A stretch of DNA of 64,000 bases from Pyrenochaeta sp. MPI-SDFR-AT-0127 (Eukaryota; Ascomycota; Dothideomycetes; Pleosporales; Cucurbitariaceae). Of this stretch, positions 33,320 to 44,135 are shown piece by piece. The stretch covers positions 81,725 through 145,724 of the forward strand of contig JAGTJM010000075.1 in NCBI GenBank assembly GCA_020747015.1. Reading direction: 5' to 3'. The stretch's first letter is position 1. Every line of letters starts with the position of its first letter. Position numbers and translations under genes: made by a program. Below the pieces are notes generated by a model. That model was not told the origin of the DNA. It made no database searches and saw only the letters and a program-made list of their open reading frames with translations.

Positions 33320-34485
33320 CTCAACGCGTTAACGTGAGGACATGAGTGAGTGGTCTTGATAGAGGAAGAAATAAGGAGAAAGTCGATTACGGTAGAAGTC
33401 AAAAGGGCAAGGAAAAGTAGCCAGCTGTGAATAATAACTTTGACGTGTGAAATGAAAAATTGATGGTCCATCTGGGATCCCCGCTCCAATAGTGCATCCG
33501 AAATAATCTTGGGAACCAGCACGGCGAATGGGATAAAGCGTTGAAATGCCGACCTGGCTGACTGTGGCTATAGTGCTCTCCGGTTATTCCGTAGCACTTT
33601 GGAGTGGTGTGCTATGTGAGTATCTAAACCAATCAACGTGGCTTGACCATACTGTTTGTGCAGTGCAACCGCTGCTTCGTTCAGCTGTGGATTGCAACAA
33701 GCAGACTTGTCAACAATCAAGCCGATCGGCTGGTTGGATTCCTATTTGAGCGTCCACGCGGTACCGCGTGCTCTGTGAAAGCGTGTAAGTCCCCCATGTG
33801 TGGTACATTCGCCATCAAGCCGCCGATCGGCTTGATTGTTGACAAGTCTGGCCAACAAGGATTGCGAGTCTGATGTAAAACCTTATCAAATAAATGTACT
33901 GTAGAGGAGCATCGGCGCGAGGACTGATTGGACCTCACGTGATTGGCGACTCTGCTCTTTTCTAATAAAGGGCGCGCCAGGAAACGCTTCTCTGGTTCCG
34001 CGGTCGCTCAAAGAGCAGACTTTAGGTGGAGTTTCGGATATCTCCGTAATGGCCAATTAGTGCAGAGTTTAAAACTTTTGGGACCGCGATTTGAAGTTGA
34101 ACAGCTCCCCCCCGGCTGCACGGCCAAATCTCACAGGCCCTCCTCCTTTGCAGCCAAGCTTGCCACATGCCCACTCGTGCCTCTTATTCGCAGACGGAAT
34201 GCGCTCTTCTGATGTATGATAATCCATGCACGCAACTTGTGCTGTAACGTTAGGGGATACATTTCTGGCGAGGTGAGTCGGAGCGGTAAGTCTGCGGTAT
34301 ATGTGGTTGGGAAGCTCTGTTCACATTCACCGATTGCGGGACAGCCGGTCTCAGCTCTCCTTTCACATGACAATTTTGGCTATCTGCAGCATTGAAAAGT
34401 CATTCCATAAAGGCTTACATCGTTATTACGTCATTAAACCTCAATCATACCACCGATAACTACATGCCTCACCCATTCCCATTCC
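33320..34485. other. Intergenic with a MITE
   Basis: Holds the dynamin promoter side and the 149-bp inverted-repeat element at 33702-33850. No gene supported. Confidence 0.5.
33702..33850. mobile_element. 149-bp MITE-like element with perfect 29-bp inverted ends
   Basis: 33702-33730 is the exact inverted repeat of 33822-33850, beginning CAGACTTGTCAACAATC. A perfect 16-bp palindrome (CACGCGGTACCGCGTG, 33755-33770) lies near its centre. No coding capacity. No clear target duplication, although both flanks contain CAACAAG. Confidence 0.7.
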
Positions 34486-34766
34486 TCACTTCTTCCCACC
34501 CGCACCTTTCCCCCCTGAAGCAGCATCATTGCCACCGCCGCCAGCAACCTCCTTGCTCGCGCCCGCACCCACATTCGCGTTTATGTCTCCCGCAGACTGA
34601 GCTCTGGCAGCAAAAGAACCGGTGCCAGTGTCTTTGCCGCCTTTCGCCTGCAATGCCTTAATCTCAATTCAAGGAGAGCGCGACCGGCCGGTATGGGAGG
34701 CGCGACCTGCGAAGACTGGATGCGCGAAGCATCGCTCTTGGACATTTGATTCCTGTTTCCGGACAT
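34486..34766 (-). CDS. Small SMP (seed maturation-like) domain protein
   Basis: 73 aa in two exons, 34766-34707 and 34647-34486, with a 59-bp intron (34706-34648, GTCGCG...TTGCAG). MSGNRNQMSKSDASRIQSSQ joins AKGGKDTGTGSFAARAQSAGD, the SMP-type motif (SDAxRIQSxQAKxGG...SFAARAQSA) of small hydrophilic proteins, related by name to plant LEA proteins. A Gly/Ala/Lys-rich tail follows. Fungal members are abundant in conidia; a protective role in dormancy or desiccation is inferred from the family. Reading through the intron gives a false 61-residue frame. Confidence 0.85.
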
Positions 34767-35030
34767 TTTAGGGGGTTACCCTGATTGGAGTTTGTATTAT
34801 GGTTGGTGTGCGGAATTCTTTCAGTTGCCTGAGTTGAAGTTGGTTTTGGGCGGAAGGCGTGCTTTTATCGTTGAATTGAGGGGTAAGCGGTGCGGGACCT
34901 ATGCATGTATGTTTGCTCATAAGTATTAAGTATGCATGCTTACTTGAAGGGGTAGTTTCCGCAGGATGTTTTGTAGGGCATGTGGTGCGGGCCCACGCAT
35001 GTGGATGTCAGTACAAGGGGGGTGCATGTA

Positions 35031-36202
35031 CAAGGGGCTGGCCTGAACGGATCGCTAGCGTCGCACAAGCCATCGAAGCACACAGAATCTGTCATAAATC
35101 ACTGTATTTTATTTGAGCTCAATTCCAGCCCACTCCTCCTGGATATAGGCTATTAGCTCAGCTTATTCCTAGGGAACCGCCTCTGCACGCGCTGCTTGAG
35201 TAGCGTCCATATATTCTTTATAGGGTTTGAGGTCTGGTGAGTTAGCAGGCCACCAGAGCAGGCGGATAGCTCTCTCATGGAAATGCTGTATAGTAGCAGC
35301 AGGCAGCCCTATGAGGAGAGGCGTTATCCTGCATAAGGATAGCGTTGCCTAACCCTACGCGGAAGATCTCATGCACCTGCTTAAACTGCTGAATGAGGGG
35401 GCTTATATTCTGGATATATGAGGCTGAGGTAATATTACCCCAGGCCTCACGATCCCATAGGGAGAGGCCCTTTTGAGCCATCTCCGCCTATCAGGCCCAC
35501 ACCATCACGCTGCTATAGTCCTTAAACTTCGGCACGCAGCAGTCAGGTAGGTATTTCTCCTCAGCCTTGAGAGTCACGTATACCTGCCCTCTGCTAACGC
35601 CAAAGGAGGCCTCATCTGACCATATAATCCTATTCCACTGAGCCTGCGGCAAGCCTACGCAGGTATATGCCCACCACAGTCGAGAGGCAGTATGTTGAGT
35701 GCTAAGGTGAGGCTTCTCAGTAGCTATTCGACGATGGTAACCCTCCTTGTTAAAGGCCTTGGCCAGCGACCTGTCATTGACTGATATACCAAGCTCATAG
35801 GCTAATTTGCCTAAGAGGCTTGAGCCGTTGCTCACGAGAGGCAGTAGCATGTGCTACAAGCTGCTTGCGGAGAGGGGTATTAAGGATAGGCCTACGGCCC
35901 TGAGACTTCTGAGGTGTGAGCTGACTATATCTGTTAGTACAATCGTGCACTGTTCGATAGGGGATTTGAAGCTTTGTTAATTCTTAGTATAGCTCCAGCC
36001 AGCGTGAAATCGAAGGGCTTGGATTTGAGCGCGTTCTTTTTGAGTAAGGCGGCGTTGAGGCGTTTTAGGAGCCATTACTCATCTATAGCCATTAAGAGTT
36101 CTGAAAATATACATAAAATACTATTGAAGTAAGGAATACTCGACGAAATTCGATGGCTGCTGGCTTGTGCGACGCTAGCGATCCGTTCAGGCCAGCCCCT
36201 TG
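35031..36202 (-). mobile_element. Tc1-like element, perfect 42-bp ends, decayed transposase
   Basis: 1172 bp flanked by TA (35029-35030 and 36203-36204). Its 42-bp terminal inverted repeats (35031-35072, 36161-36202; begin CAAGGGGCTGGCC) match perfectly. The transposase starts at 36075 (TPQRRLTQKERAQIQ), loses frame within 100 bp, and continues at 35850-35491 (IIWSDEASFGV) and 35481-35275 (ILMQDNASPHRA), then NSPDLKPYKEY where NSPDLNPIE is expected. Several frameshifts and stops make it inactive. GTACAAGGGG also occurs just outside the left end, at 35011. Confidence 0.92.
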
Positions 36203-36455
36203 TAAGCTAACGCGCCTAGCCGGTAGGCGTGGTCGCATTTGCGTCCACCATCCCTCCAGGGCAAGCAGCAGAATAATCGGCCTCAGCGTTCCAAGCCAGA
36301 AACCCTGGCTGTACCGCAGCCGCAGGGGCTACGATCTGTGGTCAGAAAGTTTTATGGCAAGCTAAAACTATGTTAGTGTAACATATAAGTATTGCACAGC
36401 CCCTCGAAATAATTCGATTATACGGTACCAACGACTAGCGTGAGGTACTTTTTCT

Positions 36456-37247
36456 ATGGCAAAAAAGTCGAAGACTACTTTGATGACAAAGTTGCCGGGG
36501 GAGGCCGAGAAGCCAAGGTTCTCCCAGTCAGTATTTCCCCTGTCGTCGTACACCGCGCATTGTGTCGCGCTCACCTTCAATAGATATTTGACATCCCGCG
36601 TAATCGCCGTCACGGTTGCAGATTCGAGGGCCTTCAATCTTCACTCGGATATTCTCGTCGCCGAGTCGGAGAAATACTCCAGGGGTCTGTCTGGTGGTTT
36701 CAGGGAAGCAGCGGAAAATGCCATCAAGGAGGACGATGAAGATCCCGCTCTCTTCGGTTTCTTTGTAGAATACTTATACCGCGATCGCTCAATCCTTTCC
36801 CGCGAAGTGGAACATCATTCAGAATACGTCACTTTAGCACGACTCTACGCGCTGGGTGAGCGCCTCATGGCACCTACATTTCAAGCGACCTGTCTATGGA
36901 GGTTCACTGAATCGCTAGGAACCCGCACTCAAATTTCAGAAGAGGCCATCTGTACTCTTCTTGAGATAGCCTGCGGGGATATCCCCGAGAGGGTGCGGGA
37001 AGACCCCATGAGATCACAGATATTCTGGCTTGGAGGGGCTAGGATCACCGAATTGCAAAAGTCTGGCATGTTTCGTCAAATGCTGTGCGATATTCCAGAT
37101 CTGGGCAAGCATCTGTGCTTATGGATTGGCCAGTCCCAACCTCAAAAACCATCTATGCCGAACGAGCTTCAACGCCAGAAGTTTGGATTGGAGAGCGAGT
37201 ATTGCCTTGAGAAGACCGTGGAGGTTACCCCAACGGCAGATGAGTAG
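36456..37247 (+). CDS. BTB/POZ domain protein (paralogue 2)
   Basis: Intronless, 263 aa, with ATG at 36456. BTB region: VIAVTVADSRAFNLHSDILV, then DEDPALFGFFVEYLYRDRSI. It matches the BTB protein at 22572-23396 at about 70 % of roughly 190 positions by eye (SEYVTLARLYALGERLMAPTF, EDPMRSQIFW, FRQMLCDIPDLG). The N-terminal 40 residues and the C-terminal tail differ. The frame is intact, so both copies may be expressed. No DNA-binding or kelch domain is present; the role is unknown. Confidence 0.85.
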   Translation: MAKKSKTTLMTKLPGEAEKPRFSQSVFPLSSYTAHCVALTFNRYLTSRVIAVTVADSRAFNLHSDILVAESEKYSRGLSGGFREAAENAIKEDDEDPALFGFFVEYLYRDRSILSREVEHHSEYVTLARLYALGERLMAPTFQATCLWRFTESLGTRTQISEEAICTLLEIACGDIPERVREDPMRSQIFWLGGARITELQKSGMFRQMLCDIPDLGKHLCLWIGQSQPQKPSMPNELQRQKFGLESEYCLEKTVEVTPTADE

Positions 37248-37696
37248 CATACCATGGTATCAATAATCACGACTCTTTGAAGTTTCTTACTTTGGTGTGC
37301 CCTTCAGTTTCGGTGACGATAATCAGTGTTAAATGCTACATTCGAACTATGCTCTGTGTATGTAAGAGGATGGGGTATTACTGATATCAAGAGCACTCGG
37401 CTTCGACCTCTCTCGCGATTTTTTCCCGCCCCCGCCCTCTGGCAAGACGTTGTCCCGGCTGACGCTGCACCAAGCTGACACAATTATACATGGCCAAATC
37501 AACCAGCCCTCACTCCATTTGCTCCCTGCCTGATTCGCTCGTCTCACCAAACTTTGCGTTATGCTCGTGCCTTTACCCTCGGCGTCGATTACATGCTAAC
37601 GTCATCTACAACCGAGCTGAACACCTAACTAGCCTTGCCTTTGCACGAACATATCTCTACACTATAACAAGCTATTATATTGTAAAGTACATTAAA
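37248..37696. other. Intergenic, nothing recognised
   Basis: About 450 bp downstream of the BTB gene; no coding or repeat signal. Confidence 0.4.
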
Positions 37697-38465
37697 TTAC
37701 TTGTTGCTATCTATAGTATCTTTCTTGTACGTACGTGAATTGTGCCATTCTTCCCTACAAGTTGTGCAGCGACATTTACGCCCTATGCCTGCACTTGTTC
37801 GCGACCTACTCTCGCGCGTTTCTCCCTCTAGTTGTGACTCAACGTCCTTTTGAGCAATTAGCTCATCTACCTCTGCCTTTGATAAGTCTCCTTACTTTTG
37901 TGTCCTCTTTTTTTGTGTTGTTTACGCTCAGATGCTGCCTTATTTGCCTTCTCAAGGAGTGTAACCTGAGCTGATAGCAGTGCCTGTGAATGCACCATTA
38001 TCTGAGCGCCTTTCTTTAGCTAATCAAGCATCTCAATAATAGAAGTAGGTGACGAGCTCTTATGCTGTTGTTATCGATCGCGAATTAGTGTCGATTGAGC
38101 CTCTATCTCACGCGCGTTGCGGGGAGTTTTGGCTTCCCAGGGGTGTCCCCTCGTGCTGAAGGTGTAGGCGTGCGAGGCTTGACTTCAAGCTTCAACAACA
38201 CAGCCTCTGGATTATGTGGAACTATCCCAGTTGACTTAAAGCTTGATCAGATGTTCTTCTCTGAAAATGAGCCGTCAAACACCTCTATAAAGGAGGCTAG
38301 GAAGGCTTTCTTGTCAATGTGCCCAATGTGGCTCTCTGCCAAGCCCCTGATCGCCTTCCCGTACGCCCGCTTCAACGGCGCAAAGCACCCCACATCGAGC
38401 GGCTGCAGCAGGTGCGATTGTTTGCGCAAGGGCAAATCTAAAGGAAAACAGTGCGATTCTTTTGG
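37697..38465 (-). pseudogene. 3' remnant of a pogo/Fot1-like transposase
   Basis: Minus strand: end of the DDE domain (SHLLQPLDVGCFAPLKRAYGKAIRGL, 38435 down to about 38250; here FAPLKRAYGK is the key part), then the tail helix region with SSPTSIIEMLD.LKKGAQIMVHS, and a C-terminal CRCTTCREEWHNSRT knuckle ending at TAA 37697-37699. Stops TAA/TAG interrupt it several times, often where Gln is expected. The N-terminal two thirds and both ends are absent. It belongs to a different subfamily from the copies at 4980 and 24969. Confidence 0.8.
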
Positions 38466-40406
38466 TATACGGGTCAGGCGCTGATCGACGCTGATCTATT
38501 TCGGACAGACGCTTGGATTCTCGGCGAGGACAGGCATCCTCATTTTGCGTGACGATTAGGAACACAACATTGGTCCGAGCGTTACTCCAGGTGCCACCTA
38601 GCGCGATACGCAGCAGCCCCTGCGACGTAACTCCAAGTCATCACTATATGTCCCCCGTCTGTGCGCAACGGATGATCGTCATCGATCTGCTGCACGGCGT
38701 GCTGACTTGTGCGCCAACGCATCATCCTGTAGCCGTGCGTGGATATCCACCACCCTGGTTTTCCATAGCTTGGAATATGCTTATTCGAATGCTTGTTCTT
38801 ATGCTTGCTCTAGCGAATGTACGTATTCCGCTCTACAGGATAATGTGTCGGCGCGCACGTCAGCACTCCATGCAGCCGATCACTGATGCGCACGGACTGG
38901 GGACTTGAAAGTGATGACTGCAGCAGCGTTTAGATTGGTGGCGCATCCGAAGCGACGACCCGGCGCAACAAGGTACCGCTTACAGGTACCGCTGACCCAA
39001 AAGCGCTTACCGCCGATGTAGAATTGCCAAGCAGCTGATGATACTGAGGACAAAGCGCCTCAAAGCAATGAGCAGCGTAGGATGAATGCTGGTTGTGGCT
39101 AGATGCAAGCTACTTCGGCACAATATCTCATCTGATGCTAATGATGATGCTAAAACCGTCACCTCCACAATATTCCGAAGTGTTACGTGCATGACAAAGC
39201 GTAGCACGGGCCACACTATAAGCGAGCTTCGAAGAACATCAAACCCCAGCATCAAATTTGGTTCATCAAGAAGTCATCCTTATCGTACTGCGTTGGGGTT
39301 GAAAAGTTCATAGATGACAAAAATCGCTCTGCTTTGTGTTTACTCAAGCAAATTAAGGTGTGCAGTGAGCGAAAGAGATCAATGGTGAATTCACGCTATG
39401 CAAGGAGAAAAACCTGGCCCCCTTTCATGCGGTATCATATGCTGTAGGGCGGCCAGCAGACACGGGAATGAGGCTGGTAGAGCAAATAGGACGCGATGGT
39501 GTACATCCTCAGACTAGGGCATTATAGTTTTGTGTTCATCAAGACAAATTCACAAATCATCAACTGCTTTCTCGCCACTTAGAGCGTATACCATTGACTC
39601 TGCTCTAAAGGTCTCACCGAAAGAGTTGCGCTCCGATTAGACGAATCGCTTTTGCATCCGTATCTCTCCAAGCACATCGGTTTTGCATGCAAGCATTACG
39701 GATTCAGAACTACTAGCGGCGAACTGCTAGCCTGCCATCTGTCCAAGAGCAACAGTGTAAAGTGGAAGTCGTCAACGTGGCATCGCGACCATGGAGTCGA
39801 AGGGACTGGCTCTTCAAAGCTGGAATCGAAACGGAGCATATGGCTACTGGATGGTGGGGCCGGATCACTCGGCAGCAGCTACTAGTTCGCTCGACAATAG
39901 CCTGCCACAAGGCTCAGAGTCGCAACTCCTTCGCCTTGAGCAATCGCACCATGATGGGCTCAAACGCATGGCCGATCAGTAAAAAAGCGATAGCCATCAG
40001 CACTAACAGCCTCGACATGACTCTGAACACGAACTGGTGCAGCGCACTGGATGGTCCAACACCTTCGCTGATGACAATCGAAAACTCTGGTGGAGCTCGC
40101 GCAAATGCCATACGGTAGAGGGCAGTACATCAATCTTGGAAACTTCGATAATCCAGCCTTATGCAGCTGTCGAAAGCAATCTTCAAAAAGCTCGACCAGG
40201 TCTCCTCGGAGGTTGTACTTGAGACCATATCTTAGACCGACATTCAAGGCGTTTAGGAGGTCATTTCCGCCACGGTCCCCCACTGCTTGAATACTTGATG
40301 ACACCTATGCCCTCTCCGATAAAGGAAGCCGTCATTGGCGATATCAGGTGCTCACTTGTGGTAAACGCCATCTGTTACCAGGTGCAGACGAGTCGTGAGC
40401 TTAACG
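38466..40406. other. Intergenic, possible unknown remnants
   Basis: About 1.9 kb. On the minus strand a frame at 40304-39960 (RGGNDLLNALNVGLRYGLKYN, YCPLPYGIC) and an overlapping one at 40111-39914 (SEGVGPSSALHQFVFRVM) look protein-like and might be one broken gene, but I recognise no family. Starts are non-ATG or internal. No confident gene. Confidence 0.4.
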
Positions 40407-42785
40407 TCACTTACATCGAATCGACTGGGTCATGCCGTTCAACTCAAACATTGCCAGCCGTATCTCCTGTGTGCATGCAGAAGGCTTGGCCTGTCCTTGC
40501 TTGGCCGAGCTTCCTGTCGGCCTCTTCCTTTTTCGATTGGCCGAGATGACACCTAGCACGGTCCGTTGCTCGACCTCTGCTCTCTCGAAGTCGATCACCA
40601 TGACGTGCTTAGTTTCCTCATTCCATAGTATGTTGCGAGGCATCAGGTCCTTGTGGAGCACCCGCAACCCATGAATCGCGCCGACCGACCCTTTCACCTG
40701 CTCGATGACTAATGCCTTGTTCTCCGCCGTAAGATGCTGGCCGATCGGCTTACCTCCGAAGCTGAGAAACATCATGTGTACGAGCTCGACGATTCCTTCG
40801 TAGAAGTACGGGGTCTGCAGATCGATGTTCCCCAAGTGCACCGGCACGTGAATGCCCTGGATGGGCCGAAGCCGCTCGTAGATGGACGCCTCCCGTCGCA
40901 GGCGATGGACGAAGTAGGCGGGCGTGGACTTCGCCGCCACAGTGTATCCGTGCGATCGCAGACGGACGCGAAAGAGCACTCCACACGCTCCAGGCATGCT
41001 CACGGGATTGCAATCCGTGTCTAGGTCATCCGCAAGCTGTTGACGCATGAGGGCAAGGAACGTTGGTCGATCGATCTGATGGTATCTCTCGCCGTGCTCT
41101 CTGGCGTTAGGACAGAACCTGTCGAGCGTACCGCCTCCGGCAAGCCCGCGCAGGCAGTCCTGCGTGCAGTATTGCCCATCCTGTGTTCCCTGGCCACGCC
41201 TGCGCCCGTGCCCGCGCCCGCTTGATGAGCTACCGGCAGTCTTCTGTGACAAGGGCTGCTGTCGGCTTGGCGTGTCCGGATCTGGCTCTGGTTCCTCGTC
41301 GCTGGTCTCGCGCCGCTTCTCTGCTCGCCGGCAGCTAGGCGAGCTGTGCTTCACTCCCCTACCCCGGAGCTGCACAGGCGACATGCGGAGGAAGCTGTCG
41401 TCCACCGGAGGCTGGTACTCCGACGACTGCGTGGTGCCTTCCGGGATCGCCTCCAGCAGCTCTTCGTACACCACCTCCCAGCTGTGCAGTTGCGACGCCG
41501 CCTCAGCCCGCCATCGCTGGCGCCGGGGCGGTGTCTTCAGCGCCTGGAGAGTGAAGGCCAACATCTGTCCCACTGCCGTCAGGTGCAAGCGGTTCGCCCC
41601 CTCCGAGCCGGGTGTCCACCCCGTCGTCTCTCCCACGTCGCCCTTTGGCACCGAGAGGAAGTAGTACACCGTCCTGGGGTCGTCTCCCACCCGCAGGAAG
41701 ATGTACGCTTCGCCCGTGCATACGCACCCATACTCCACTCCGATCCTGACCATGTAGGAGAACGCTTGGGTGATGACCGCAGCGACTAGCCGGCGAAAGC
41801 GGTCTCTCAACGTCTCGCCTTCGTGGCACTGCACTATCTCCTCGAGTTCCATCTCGCCTAGCCCCTCGTAGATGTAGCCAAGCGGGAGCTTGTGCGGCGC
41901 CTTGTACTCTAGAATGAAGGCCGCGATGCGATTCTGTGCGCTCCGAGTTGCGCCGGTGTTGTATACGCAGAACTGGTCGGCCCGAGGACGCGACGAGCCT
42001 GCTGTGCTTTTGCGACCAGCGTCCTCCGCTTCTGCCGTGTCTGTCGAGCCCGACGGCCCGGTCCCTTTCGCTTTAGCCTGCAGGCGCGGTGACCGCCGTC
42101 GCCCAGTCCCTGACACCGTCAGCTGCTCCATGCCCTCCTCCAGCTGCGACTCCGGGCTGAGCGTGTTGGCGTGGTTCTCGAAGTTCACCGAGCCCTGGAG
42201 CCCAAACTTCCGCCGCAGTCCCCGGTCGCCGTGCAGGCGCTGGACGATCAACGATACCTGGTCCTCGACGGTGTGCCGCTGGAAAACGTTCAGGTCCAGC
42301 TCCGAGCTCATCATCCGCCGCCGCACGGCCTCGCCCGTCTCCTCCAGCGTGTGCAGCGATGTGAAGTGTCGCTCGGACGCGAAGCCAGACTCCATCAGAT
42401 CGTTCCAGATCGTCGCCTGCTGTGCTGGGAAGTCCGTCCACAGGGCCAGCCTTTCCGGTCGAAGCTTGTTGTTTGCATTGGCGGGGTCTCCTCGGGTCGA
42501 CAGGGTCGCGTCGGTCTGGACGGTGAGGCCCGAGTGAAGGTGGTTGTGGCAGGCGTCGAGGAACTCGGGAAGGGCTGTCTTGCGCGTCTTCTCTCCGGCC
42601 CTTTCCTGGGCTTGCTCCACCTCTTCGCGCCTGCGTTGTTCCTCTTCGCGTCTACGCTGTTCCTCTTCGCGTCTACGTTGTTCCTTCTCCCTTGCTGCTT
42701 CCGCTTTTTTCTGGGCGCTCTCCGCTGCTTCACGCCTACCTTGTTCCTCCAGATATAGAACCTTATAATCTGGCGACCCCGCCAT
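40407..42785 (-). CDS. Fungal protein-kinase-like protein with coiled-coil N-terminus
   Basis: 792 aa, a single exon from the ATG at 42785. Residues about 10-65 are a strongly charged coiled coil with a degenerate RREEEQR repeat. The middle part includes a conserved block (AAFILEYKAPHKLPLGYIYEGL...) found in kinase-like proteins expanded in plant-associated ascomycetes. Near the C-terminus is a kinase-fold lobe: AAKSTPAYFVHRLRREASIYERL (Lys/Glu region), catalytic loop VLHKDLMPRNILWN (HxD...N), and VIDFERA in place of DFG. The last residues follow a possible donor (GTAAGT at the stop), so a small extra exon cannot be excluded, though it would add only a few residues. The gene is much richer in GC than its flanks. 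The substrate is unknown, and the missing DFG glycine leaves activity uncertain. Confidence 0.75.
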   Translation of the reverse strand: MAGSPDYKVLYLEEQGRREAAESAQKKAEAAREKEQRRREEEQRRREEEQRRREEVEQAQERAGEKTRKTALPEFLDACHNHLHSGLTVQTDATLSTRGDPANANNKLRPERLALWTDFPAQQATIWNDLMESGFASERHFTSLHTLEETGEAVRRRMMSSELDLNVFQRHTVEDQVSLIVQRLHGDRGLRRKFGLQGSVNFENHANTLSPESQLEEGMEQLTVSGTGRRRSPRLQAKAKGTGPSGSTDTAEAEDAGRKSTAGSSRPRADQFCVYNTGATRSAQNRIAAFILEYKAPHKLPLGYIYEGLGEMELEEIVQCHEGETLRDRFRRLVAAVITQAFSYMVRIGVEYGCVCTGEAYIFLRVGDDPRTVYYFLSVPKGDVGETTGWTPGSEGANRLHLTAVGQMLAFTLQALKTPPRRQRWRAEAASQLHSWEVVYEELLEAIPEGTTQSSEYQPPVDDSFLRMSPVQLRGRGVKHSSPSCRRAEKRRETSDEEPEPDPDTPSRQQPLSQKTAGSSSSGRGHGRRRGQGTQDGQYCTQDCLRGLAGGGTLDRFCPNAREHGERYHQIDRPTFLALMRQQLADDLDTDCNPVSMPGACGVLFRVRLRSHGYTVAAKSTPAYFVHRLRREASIYERLRPIQGIHVPVHLGNIDLQTPYFYEGIVELVHMMFLSFGGKPIGQHLTAENKALVIEQVKGSVGAIHGLRVLHKDLMPRNILWNEETKHVMVIDFERAEVEQRTVLGVISANRKRKRPTGSSAKQGQAKPSACTQEIRLAMFELNGMTQSIRCK

Positions 42786-43246
42786 GTCGTGACGATAAGT
42801 TCTTTTCGATCACCAGCCCGCTGTAGTGGGTCCGTCTATGGCGTTCTTCCGTGGCGGAAAATGAACACACAAATATGCTTACTGCATGAGTGTAGACAAC
42901 AATGCTCACACCAGATGCTTGCGTAGTAGAAATGGTTGCTCTGAGAGCTGCAATGGGAGGAAGTCGAGAGTGTCGTATGTGGGAGCACGCTGTGTTTGGC
43001 TGCCTAAGCTCTTGGCGTAATGGCCCCCCTGCGCGTTGTTGCCCCCGCAACGAACGTGAGGTCATGATGCCAAGAAGTGGGCATACCTCGGGTAAGAACC
43101 ATTCGCGAAACAACAGCCCATCGCGCAAAGTCTCCATGCCTCAGAGGTATTGTCACGATGTCGAGTTGGAAGCCATTCGTCGTTCCTCATATCATACGCC
43201 AAAAAATGCTACCTAGTCGTTCTCACTATTCGCTGATTGATTCTAG
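42786..43246. other. Intergenic; may hold the first exon of the F-box gene
   Basis: Short frames only. An ATG near 43161 followed by a splice to about 43260 could supply the F-box protein's start; I could not fix it. Confidence 0.3.
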
Positions 43247-43708
43247 TCCTTCATACAGCCGGCGTTCTCGCACTCCACCCTTCTCCGCCTCCCCGCCGAG
43301 CTCCTTCTCCTGATCTTCTACCACACAAACCCGCCGGATAAAATTTACCTCGCGCTCTCGTGTCGACGCCTCCTGCAAGTTTCTGCACTTGCATTTATAA
43401 AGGTCCCCTTCCTACCTCGACATTCAACTACACATTCTGCCCGAAGCGTAGAGACGTTGATTAGGCGCATTAAACCAGTAAACGCGCGTGGAAAACCGGA
43501 CAAGCGCTGGGCACTCTGTGTTGACTGTATGCGGTACCGTCCCACCAGGAAGAGTTATTGGAATAGAAGAATAGGGGATTGGGGCCATAAGGACGCTTGG
43601 GACCGTACTGTAGCCTCGTGGCACCTAAAACTATGCCTCAGGTCAGACGTGGACCATAGAGGCCCATGGAAGTGTCTGTCGTTAGTAATCTTGCCGCAGC
43701 CTTTGTAG
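43247..43708 (+). CDS. F-box protein, 5' end unresolved
   Basis: The open frame from 43247 (after TAG) to TAG at 43706-43708 encodes a clear F-box: LRLPAELLLLIFYHTNPPDK, then IYLALSCRRLLQVSALAF. It is followed by a segment common in fungal F-box proteins (KRWALCVDCMRYRPTRKSYW). Such proteins recruit substrates to SCF ubiquitin ligases. No ATG lies ahead of the F-box in this frame; an acceptor at about 43259 (TACAG) suggests a spliced first exon, or the gene has lost its start. It is shorter than the usual 250-400 aa. Confidence 0.6.
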   Translation, partial: SFIQPAFSHSTLLRLPAELLLLIFYHTNPPDKIYLALSCRRLLQVSALAFIKVPFLPRHSTTHSARSVETLIRRIKPVNARGKPDKRWALCVDCMRYRPTRKSYWNRRIGDWGHKDAWDRTVASWHLKLCLRSDVDHRGPWKCLSLVILPQPL

Positions 43709-44135
43709 ATATGCTAGGCAAGATGCTTAGCACGACAGGCTATACGATAACATTACTTCTCGTTAGGCTAGATTTACCGTCATCCGCAGCACACAAAAGT
43801 GCGGTATTCACTTATCACCCATTGCTGCGCTCCCTCGCTGAACATATGATTTATTCGATGCTGTAAGCGTGGTACCACCTGCGTAGCTACCATCTGTGCG
43901 GTCTTTTTTCTCGTATGTGTCTCAGCCTAAGATCAACCCTTACTCCGGCACAACTTACAGAAGTTGTCCCACAAGCAGCGAGAACGTCGGAACTAAATCC
44001 TACGCACAATGGTTCAGTCCCTTTATTGTATGCCTCGTACGCGCCGTTGTCATTCCAGCTCCTCCCCTGCTCTGAGGTTTATAGTCCCCATTCTCTAGCC
44101 ATACTTTTGTAATTGCAGCTGACTACAATGCCTAG
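43709..44135. other. Intergenic, nothing recognised
   Basis: About 430 bp with no supported gene. Confidence 0.4.

Noticed and set aside
33755..33770. 16-bp palindrome as a transcription-factor site
   Set aside because: It sits at the centre of the MITE and is better explained as part of that element.
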